A stretch of DNA of 64,000 nt from Stichopus chloronotus. Its lineage: Eukaryota > Echinodermata > Holothuroidea > Aspidochirotida > Stichopodidae. Below are positions 56,250 through 64,000 of this stretch, in pieces. The DNA lies in the NCBI GenBank assembly GCA_021234535.1, contig CM037846.1, forward strand, positions 20,291,814-20,355,813, read 5' to 3'. The first letter of the stretch is position 1, and each line of letters begins with the position of its first letter. Position numbers and translations under genes: made by a program. The notes under the pieces were generated by a model. It saw only the letters and a list, made by a program, of their open reading frames with translations. It was not told the origin of the DNA and did no database searches.

Positions 56250-57240
56250 TACCTATTTGCGAGATCAAACGTCTGACACTATGGAGGTCAAATGTTATTT
56301 GGGGTCAGTAGGAGTCAAATTATGAAAACCTTGTTGTTATGATAACTCAAGAAGGGAAGCTTGGACACATGCCATATTTCATGTGCAGGTATACTGCATT
56401 AAGTAGAAGAACTGTATTGTTTTTGGTGGTCAATGGTCATTTTAGAGTCAACAAGGGTCAATTTCGAAAACCCAATTGTAACCACTATATCTCAAAAAGG
56501 TAAACTTGGACAAGTCTCATATACATTAAGTAGATGTGCCACAGTAAATACAGGAAATTAAATGTTTTTGGTGGAGTCAAAGGTTGTTTGGGGTCAGCAG
56601 AGGTAAGTTAGTGAAAAAACACAATATACATATATGGGAAGCTTGGGCAAATCTCATATTTTCTAAGTAGGTGAAAAACATTAAAAAAAAAGCCCCTCCC
56701 CCTCTTGACCAACTCAATTGATTTCAAGCGCCTTTTTGTTTCCTTGCCAACGGCAGGCAAGGAATCTTTGCGATGGTGATGTCGTGTGTATGTGTCTGTG
56801 TGTGTGACGCTTTGCTTGTTTGCACGATATCTCAAGAAGGATAGTCTTGACTGATCTCATACTCAGTGTGTTGGTTGGTCATACTGAGTGGATGATCCCT
56901 ATTGTTTTTGGTGCAGGTCAAAGTTCATCTGATTTCACCAGTAGGCAGAATGTAGACAACCAATCTTTGCAGTATCTCAGGAAACACACGTTGCATAGAC
57001 TTTAAACTTAGAGGGTGTGTACTTCATTCCAAGTAAATAAGACTGTGGATGTTTTTTTTAGGTCGAAGGTCATATGGGACAATGGAGGTTGTACAGTGAA
57101 AAGCTTGTGAACACACTACCTTCAAAGGGGCAGTAACAATGCACTTTACAGGTGGGGTAAGGTGCAGTGCATAACTTTTTGGGGGTTTGGTGTAGGTGTT
57201 ATTTGAAGGTTATTTGGGTCTCGTGGAGGTGAAAAATGTT
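56250..57240 (+). repeat. Diverged 145-bp-family minisatellite with hairpin and TG tract
   Basis: Units are recognisable by GGTCATTTRGGGTCA, TTTTTGGTGGAGTCAAAGG and ATATCTCAAGAAGG. In the middle (56728-56812) the array is restarted by a hairpin TTCCTTGCC-aacggca-GGCAAGGAA, then GATGGTGATG, a GTGTGTATGTG tract and TGACGCTTTGCTTG, the same order as at 60.26 kb. Confidence 0.8.
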
Positions 57241-57544
57241 AGCTCTCTGTAGGTTCTCTTACTCTTCTCTACTACTAGTGGCCATGCAAGTATTTGATGT
57301 AACCAGCTGACAAAGACCAGCAATACTTGACATGTTTTGTAAAATCCAGTTGGTATTTTTGGTCTAATAAATTTGAACTTTTAATGCAACGCACAACAGA
57401 AAGCAGTACATACCTTTGTCATCCTTTTATTATAAATCTGTCACTATGTACTGAGCAATTTTGATAGTTACAACTACAAATTTCCCAAAAGACAAGCAGT
57501 TGGTTTTTGATTGTGCTTTTTGGTTTCGATGAAAGAGAAATCTA

Positions 57545-58370
57545 TTCATTCACAATGGTGTGTATGGGTGTGTGCGTGTGTGTGTGAATGTGTGTGTGTG
57601 TGACACTCAGCTTGTTAACACGATATCTGTAGAAGGGAAGGTCTGAATGTTTTCAAACTTGGTACATGGATGCCCCATAGTGATAGGAAGAACCCTATTA
57701 TTTTTGGTGGGGGTCAAAGGTCATTTGGGGTCACCAGGGCTCAGACTCTGAAAACCTTGTTAACACAATATCTTGAGATAGGAAACTTAATGATTAATGT
57801 CATACTTTATGTGTAGATGCATTATCATCAGAGGAAGAACCCTATTGTTTTTGGTGGGGGTCAAAGGTCATTTGAGGTCAACAGGGGTGAGACCCTGAAA
57901 ACTTCGTTACCACGATATCTTGAGATAGGAAACTTGGATGAATGTCACAGTGGGTATGTAGATGTGTTATTGTCAGAGGAAGATCCCTATCGTTTTTGGT
58001 GGGGTCAAAGGTCATTTGAGGTCACTGGATTTCAGACCCCAAAAACATTGTTTAATAACACATTATCTTGAGATGGGAAACTTTGATGCATGTCATACTT
58101 GGTGTGTAGATGCAGTTGGGTCAAAGGAAAAGGAAAAACGGAATCGTTTTCTGTGGGGGTCGAAGGCCATCAGAGGTCATAACATGCAAAAAAACATGTA
58201 AACACACTATTTACAAAGGGGAGATAATTTCACTATTTACAAAGGGGAGACAATTTCACACTTTAAAGTTCTTTGTAGATGGTGTATATAAATATCATTA
58301 TTGGTTTTGGTTTTGATGTGGGCCAAATGTCATCTGAGGTCATCTGAATACAAAATGTTAGGATCTTTGC
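57545..58370 (+). repeat. 145-bp-family minisatellite with leading TG tract, about five copies
   Basis: A GTGTGTG tract at 57558-57602 leads into CACTCAGCTTGTTAACACGA and then units with GGTGGGGGTCAAAGGTCATT at about 57705 and 57853, and similar phrases at 58000 and 58155. A 26-base phrase (CACTATTTACAAAGGGGAGA...) is duplicated at 58205-58260. Confidence 0.85.
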
Positions 58371-59739
58371 TGGTGTTGTTTCACTTTTCTGTCTTTTCCT
58401 ATGGGTAGAAGGTATTTGAGCTCCCTTCCAAGCAAAGGCTGGCAATGCTTGCACATTTAGGAAGTTCCAATTTGAAAACTTTTATCTGTCAGTCAGGTTA
58501 TAAAGTGTACAGTAGTTGCTGTACTAATTTTACAAGTCTTTGACTTATAATGATAAAAATTCATCTATGCATCTTCAGCTGGCATTACGCTGGTTTCTGA
58601 TAAAATATGTCTGAAAACATCTGTAAAGTATCTGAAAGCCCAATTTGGTTGATTAAGTTCAGCTGGTAACATGCACCCTTAAGTTTCTACAGTATTTAGT
58701 CCACGAATCAGCAGTACAGTATTTGGTATCATGCCTCTTTTATTTATTGTTCTTGTTTTGACAGTCAAAAGTGCTCACTTATATAGTTCCCAAAGCCATA
58801 ATTGGCTTCTAATTCCATCTGAGTCATTTTTTTTGTCTGAAAATGGTGATTGACCAATGACCTCTGTTGAAAATGGGGAAAATAGGTTGACCTGCTTTCC
58901 CAGAGGAATCACTTTCTGAAATACAGCTCTCCTTCTGTCATCAAACAATGTGGAATAGATTTGTTTTCTGAGGTGGAGATAGTTTTACATCAAAGATTTC
59001 TTTGAGGGAAAAGTCTTATTGTACAATAGAGATATTATTTGGTCATGTGATGGGGTACATGGCGGAATTTATGTAGTTTATATCATTAGCAATCATTTCA
59101 ACTGTCATATGAGTATATCTCTTGTTCCTGGAAAATTCGTACTGTACCTAGGGTACCACTGTGCATGCTAGAGAATTCTTGGCCTCCAGTGTTATCTTAC
59201 ATTACATGTGTGCAGTAGGTATTGGAAAATGATGTACAGTATTAATGGCTTCATCTGATAGCCTGTGGTTACTACAGTATATTTCATGTATTAGTGGCAA
59301 GGAATCACTAAGCCTCAAGATTGGCTTTCTGGTTAACTGAAAAAGTTGCGTATTTTAACCAATCAGATTCTTTATCTCATAGCATTTGAGTAGGTTGCAC
59401 TTTTCTTCAACAAATCAAAAAGCGCGTACTGTAATACAGGACGTAAACATTGATTTGTCGACATAAAAAGCAGAGCTCCTGGAGGAAGATGAAGTGTTTT
59501 GCCCATATTTGTGGGCTTCATGGCGATATTAGACCAATTCTAACGAGATGCATGGTTGAAATGTATCTACTCAGTTAGTTTGTGGAAAGATTCAGAAGGA
59601 AATCAGGCGAAGATACTAAAATATTTCATTAACAAGTTTGCCGAAGTTATTGATAGTTCAACACTAACGATTAGCATTAATACGTATGTTAGGCCTGACA
59701 CAGTACAGTGTTGAAGATATCCTAACCATACCACAGCCC

Positions 59740-60130
59740 GGAGGGTGTCACAGATTAGATTGTGCCATTGATAGATATCATACTTTGTAGATGGATTTAT
59801 TGATCAAAGGAAGAACCGAATTGTTTTAAAGGGGTCACCTGTGGTCGAACCCTGAAAATCACATTAACACAATATCTTCAAGTAGGAAACTTTGCTGAAT
59901 GTCATACTTCAAATGTAGATGTATTTTCATCACAGGAGGCAACCTTACTGTTTTCAGTGGGGGTCAAGGTCATCTGAGTAACTAGAGTCAAAACCTCAAA
60001 CCTCATTAACATGATGTCTTTTGATAAATAAAGCAGAAATGAAACTCAAATACCTTGTTAACATAATATTTTGAGACAGGAACCTTGGGATGAATATTAT
60101 ACCTAATATAAAGTAGATGTGCAATGATTT
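59740..60130 (+). repeat. Diverged 145-bp-family minisatellite, two to three copies
   Basis: Units share TGTAGATGNATTNATCA, AGGAAGAACC-like text, GGTCAAGGTCATCTGAG and ATATCTTCAAGTAGGAAACT. They are more diverged than the neighbouring array at 60.3 kb. Confidence 0.7.
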
Positions 60131-60256
60131 CCATGATCAACACAAAACTATATTTTGCCAATATATTCAGATTTACCCATGCACAAAGGAAAGAGATAAC
60201 ATTTCATTATTCAGAACCATCGAAACCACAATGCATTTTGGCATTTTTTGCATTTT

Positions 60257-61620
60257 GATTCCTTGCCACATGCAAAAGGAATCTATGCAGTCCTGATGAG
60301 TGTGTGTATGAGTGTGTGTGTGTGTGATGCTTCTTGTAAACACTATATCTCAAGAAGGGTAACCATGACTGATCTCATACTTGTTGTGTGGGTTGGTCAT
60401 AGTAAGTAGAAGATCCCTATTGTTTTTGGTGGAGGTCAAAGGTCATTAAAGGTCACCAGAGGACAAACTGTGAAAACCTTGTAAACATGATATCTCAAGA
60501 ACGGTAACTGTGGCTGTTGTCATACTTGGTGTGTGGGTTGGTCATATTGAGTAGATGATCCCTATTGTTTTTGGTCAAGGTCAAAGGTCATTTGAGGTCA
60601 CCAAAGGTCAAATGTGAAAACCTTGTAAACACATTATCTCCAGAAGGGTAACTGTGACTGATATCATACGTAGTGTGTAGGTTGGTCGTAGTAAGTAGAT
60701 GATCTCTATTCTTTTTGGTCGATGTCAAAGGTCATTTGAGGTCACCCTAGGTCAAACTGAAATCTTGTAAACGCAATATCTCCAGAAGGGTAACTGTGAC
60801 GTATGTCAAACTAAGTGTTTGGGTTGTTCATATTAAACAGATGATACCTATTGTTTTTGGTGGAGGTCAAATGTCATTTGAGGTCACCAGAGGTCAAACT
60901 GTAAAAACCTTGTAAACACAATATCTCCAGAAGAGTAACTGTGACTGATGTCATACTTAGTGTGTAGGTTGTTCATATTACGTTAATGATTCCTTTTGTT
61001 TTTGGTCTAGATGAAAGGTTATTTGAGGTCATCAGGGGTCAGATTGTGCAAACCTTTTAAACACAGTACCTCCAGAAGGGTTACTGTGACTGATGTCAAA
61101 CTTAGTGTGTGGATTGTATATAGTCAGTAGAACACTCCGTTTGATTTTGGTGGAAGTCAAAGGTCATGTTAGGTCACCAAAGGTCAAACTGTGAAAACCT
61201 TGTAAACACATTATCTCCAAGAGGGTAACTGTGACTGATGTCATACTTAGTGTGTTGCTTGATCATACTAATTAGATGATCCCTATCATCTTTGGTGAGA
61301 GGCAAAGGTTATTTGAGGTCACCAGAGGTCAAACTGTAAAAACTTGAAAACACAGTATCTCCAGAAGAGTAACCATGACTGATGTAGTACTTGGTGTGTG
61401 GGTTGGTAATAATGAGCAGAAGATCTTTATGGTTTTGATTGAGGTCAAGCCGTCAACGGTCATGTGAGGTCACCAGAGGTCAAACTGTAAAAATGTGTAA
61501 ACGCAATATCTCCAGGAGTCTAACCTTGACTGATGTCTTACTTGATGTGTAGATTGTATGTACTAAGTAGAAGACTTCTTTTGTTTGTGGGGGAAGTCAA
61601 AGGTCGTTTGACCTCCCCCA
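60257..61620 (+). repeat. 145-bp-family minisatellite, about nine copies, with hairpin and TG tract
   Basis: The array starts with a hairpin (GATTCCTT...AAGGAATC at 60258-60284), CTATGCAGTCCTGATG, a TG tract (60299-60328) and TGATGCTTCTTGTAAACAC. About nine units follow with TATCTCCAGAAGGGTAACTG, CATACTTAGTGTGTNGGTTG, GATCCCTATTGTTTTTGGT and GAGGTCAAAGGTCATTTGAG, then CACCAGAGGTCAAACTGTGA. The period is about 145 bases. This is the reverse complement of the 9740-11095 family. Confidence 0.93.
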
Positions 61621-61828
61621 CAAACTTTCTGGTCACTAAGATACAATTCCCCCCCCCCCATTCAGGTGTTATCAATCCCAGAGAGATCTTTATCCAACAA
61701 TTGACAGTGTGGAATATATCAGCACATTTAGAGAGAAGTGATTTTTCATGTCAGTTGGGATTTCCTGTGAGAGATGTTTTTACTTGTGAGATATGATCAG
61801 ATAGTAGTTATATGTTGTGTTTTTTCAG

Positions 61829-61853
61829 CTAGGGAAAGAGTCAGTAACACCCT
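61829..61853 (+). CDS. Unknown host gene, candidate 25-nt microexon C
   Basis: A very strong acceptor (TATGTTGTGTTTTTTCAG) is followed by 25 open bases encoding LGKESVTP plus one base, then a GTAATG donor. Exon B ends in phase 0 and exon D starts with two bases of a codon, so an intervening exon of 3n+1 bases is required; this one fits exactly and would make a Cys codon at the junction. The donor is weaker than consensus, and another exon of the right phase could exist in the long intron. Confidence 0.45.
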
Positions 61854-62386
61854 GTAATGGACTGACTTTAAAGATATAACCCTAAGTATCATTTGCTGAC
61901 TGCAGAATTCTTGGCAATCAATTACAAACCTGGAAGGGTATTTTAGGAAACGTTTTGTGAAATTTCAATTTCAAACTTTTATACTAGAACTAGAAAAAAG
62001 GCTAATATTGTTAAACCTATCCTAATGCATTCACCACTTTCAAGTAGTTATGATTCAGTTTTGCCACATCACATGGTATACGTTATATACATACAGAAAA
62101 GATGAGAACTTGAAATGAGATGGGGGCCTCACAGTTAATTTCTCTGGGGCACAGTATCTTAGGAGGGCATTTGTACATTCAAGTATAATAAAGGCAAGGA
62201 ATCACTAAGCCTCGTGGGGGGAGTCTTGGCTTTCTGGTTCAGCTTTTCACTAGCACCCTGTACAGCTTTTCAGGAAAAGAAAAGGAAAAAAAAAAGTTAG
62301 AGAGACAAGAGAATGCCAAAAAAATGAAAGAGAATGTGAAGAATATTAATGTAAGCATGAGTACTTTTAGCATCCTTGACATCCAG

Positions 62387-62432
62387 GCAATGATGAAGAT
62401 AGTGTTGCCCATATTCAGAGTTTAATGTTCAA
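62387..62432 (+). CDS. Unknown host gene, exon D
   Basis: A 46-nt exon after CCTTGACATCCAG and before GTAAGT. With two bases completing the previous codon, it encodes NDEDSVAHIQSLMF and ends with two bases (AA) of a Lys codon. The other frames are closed or would mismatch exon E. It is only 50 bp from exon E, the shortest intron in the gene. Confidence 0.62.
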
Positions 62433-62482
62433 GTAAGTACAGTATTCATCATGAATTCACAAATTGTATCAGATGTTTACAG

Positions 62483-62572
62483 AGGAAAACTTGGAATAAT
62501 GCAAGGAGATGGGTTTTCCATCCAAGAAAATAGTGACAGTGTTACTTTCGGGAGCGTACTTGCCGACCATGG
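62483..62572 (+). CDS. Unknown host gene, exon E (gene continues off right edge)
   Basis: A 90-nt exon after AGATGTTTACAG and before GTAAGG. Its first base completes the Lys codon from exon D and 29 codons follow (GKLGIMQGDGFSIQENSDSV, then TFGSVLADH), leaving two bases. No compatible next exon is seen up to 64000, so the gene must continue beyond the window. Exons A-E give about 94 residues, acidic overall, without membrane segments or a motif I know. Introns are loaded with the 145-bp minisatellite. Confidence 0.65.
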
Positions 62573-64000
62573 GTAAGGAGATTTATCACGATCTAGGAGT
62601 ATTTTTATTTAGTTTTTGTGGTATGCTCCAATCCATCAGAAGGTGATGCTCCTCTTAGATCATCTCTCCATAATTCTCAGTCTACCCTTAGTTCAGTTCA
62701 AACTTCTGCGTGCACCACTGCAATAGAGGCATGCGCTAGCATAGACAGGAGGGGCACAAGGGGTCCCATGGTCCACTGTAAAAAAAGTTAAAAAAAAATG
62801 AAGAAAAAACATGAAACCAAAAATGAAAACAAAATGAAGATAGCAGTATCCCTGCAATGCTTTATAAATACAGGAAAGCAATTGCTATGTACACTGGAGC
62901 AGACAGGTTTATGAGTCCTGTTTATCCCTTAAAAGAAGTGAAAAATGAAAAAGAAACAATAAGGACAAAACAGAAAAAAGAAAAACAAAATGAAAAAAAA
63001 AGAAATAAAAAAATGAAAGGAAAAATGTAAGAAAGAAAGCAAGCACCTAGTGCTTTACAATTGGTGCCAGCAAAGACTGTGTACACTGAGGTAGACAATT
63101 GGCACAAGTGGGCCATGTCCCTCGTTCCTTCCCTAAAATAAGAAAATAATGAAAAATTTAAATATGAAAGAAAAGTTAAGAATAAAAATGAAAGAAAAAA
63201 GAAAGTGAAAAAGAAAGAAACTAGTACCCAATACGTCATGATTGCCATTAGCAATTGCTTGAATAGACAGGGCATGTAAGGGGACCAATTGGCCCTTCAT
63301 TTTGTTCCCTTAGAAAAATAAAACTAAAAAAATTGCAGTATGCAGCACTAAATACTTCATAATTGCCTGTGGAATTAAATATGCCACCTCGTATGAGCTC
63401 CTGGACCCAGCTGATCTGGAGTAGACTGAAGGCTCACATGTATTGTACATTGCTTAGCGTTTGAGACTATGGGATAGATGGTTTTCAGACTTTTTTAATC
63501 ATCCAAGGTAACAAAGAGTAGCAAGAGTTTAAACACAACATAGTAAAAAATATGCACACAAATGAAAGTGTCAAGTCTATGAAAAGGAAAAAAAAAATCT
63601 GAAACACATAGAAGCCTGATCAAATGCATGAAATATGGCCAAATGTATGTAGTGACACTTCTGATACCCAATTGGAACTAAAATTGATGTTATGCAGACA
63701 TTATGCTATGTAATATTGAAGTGATTATCATGATGTTGTTGATGGATGGTAAATATAATGGATGATACCTTTGAGGTGAAACACCTGTCAAACACTATCA
63801 AAACTGAAACAGTCTTTCCTTCATTCGTTCATACTCTGGAACAGAGATTGCATTACATCTAAATTTGCTAATTCTGGTTGGTCAGCTTTGCTTTAGGTCT
63901 TTATGATGTTAGCAATGCCTTCACATGATTGTGGAAATACATATCCAGGTCTCCCATAGCTGTCTGGTGTGAAAAATTCAGAGGGTTATGCCATGTGCAT
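62573..64000. other. Intron downstream of exon E, with an A-rich tandem repeat
   Basis: From about 62727 to 63400 there are three to four diverged units of about 185 bases, each an A/G-rich GAAAAA tract followed by a CAATGC/TTTA/CAATTG...GTACACTG.G.AGACAG block. From 63400 to 64000 I see no further feature and no exon that fits the phase of exon E. Confidence 0.5.

Larger units (their letters stand above)
55955..61828 (+). other. 5.9-kb intron between exons B and C, mostly repeats
   Basis: It contains minisatellite arrays at about 56250-57240, 57600-58360, 59740-60120 and 60310-61620, described separately, with AT-rich unique spacers at 57240-57540 and 58400-59740. The spacers show no exon with matching phase. 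A GGCAAGGAATCACTAAGCC motif lies at 59297. Confidence 0.5.

Noticed and set aside
62371..62432. Alternative longer form of exon D starting after CTTTTAG at 62370
   Set aside because: All three frames are closed or out of phase with exon E; only the acceptor at 62386 gives an open, phase-matched exon.
62922..63275. 117-codon minus-strand Phe/Ser-rich frame
   Set aside because: It arises from the A/G-rich tandem repeat read in reverse, not from a membrane protein gene.

Overview
This is an animal nuclear genome window. It is AT-rich and intron-rich, with GT-AG introns and a heavy load of diverse mobile DNA: BEL/Pao, Ty3/Gypsy, a CR1/L2-like LINE, several hAT-like elements, TA- and TTAA-flanked non-autonomous DNA transposons, and long minisatellite arrays. 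The rab18 protein and the repeat style (145-bp minisatellites built on GGTCAAAGGTCA, and piggyBac/hAT-type short elements) suggest a marine deuterostome, most likely an echinoderm. That placement is inference; nothing in the window proves the species. There are no bacterial operons, CRISPR arrays or phage genes.

Layout. (1) 1-17947, minus strand: the 5' half of a Rab18 small GTPase gene. Its first three coding exons (17947-17877, 6203-6148, 1110-1049) join in phase and run off the left edge. The introns hold three hAT-like elements (3716-5057, 7126-8531, 14868-17484), a nine-copy 145-bp minisatellite (about 9740-11095), a 72-bp near-perfect palindrome and a possible tRNA-like SINE. (2) 18.3-19.85 kb: an array of ~210-bp repeats that switches orientation in the middle. 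(3) 20777-22002: an unusual TIR element with TA flanks, made of two arrays of a ~21-bp palindromic repeat around a unique core. The core holds a possible first exon that joins in phase to a possible last exon at 23489-23627. (4) 22-33.8 kb: mostly anonymous DNA with a 71-bp tandem repeat, poly-G runs, a 1.1-kb fold-back element and a 201-bp palindromic MITE. (5) 33822-39844: a nearly intact BEL/Pao retrotransposon with 418/415-bp LTRs and a perfect 5-bp target duplication, but with broken reading frames and a deleted reverse transcriptase core. (6) 42.3-43.8 kb: a TTAA-flanked element next to a paralogous empty site. (7) 44.8-49.4 kb: a decayed Ty3/Gypsy element invaded by a minisatellite and a short hAT-like element. 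(8) 51.6-54.1 kb: a 5'-truncated LINE. (9) 54.2-62.6 kb, plus strand: five phase-compatible exons of an unidentified protein-coding gene, whose introns carry many copies of the 145-bp minisatellite.

The host genes I support are rab18 (strong), the five-exon gene at 54-62.6 kb (good, function unknown) and a small two-exon gene at 21.3-23.6 kb (tentative). The remaining sequence is mostly mobile elements and repeats at different stages of decay.
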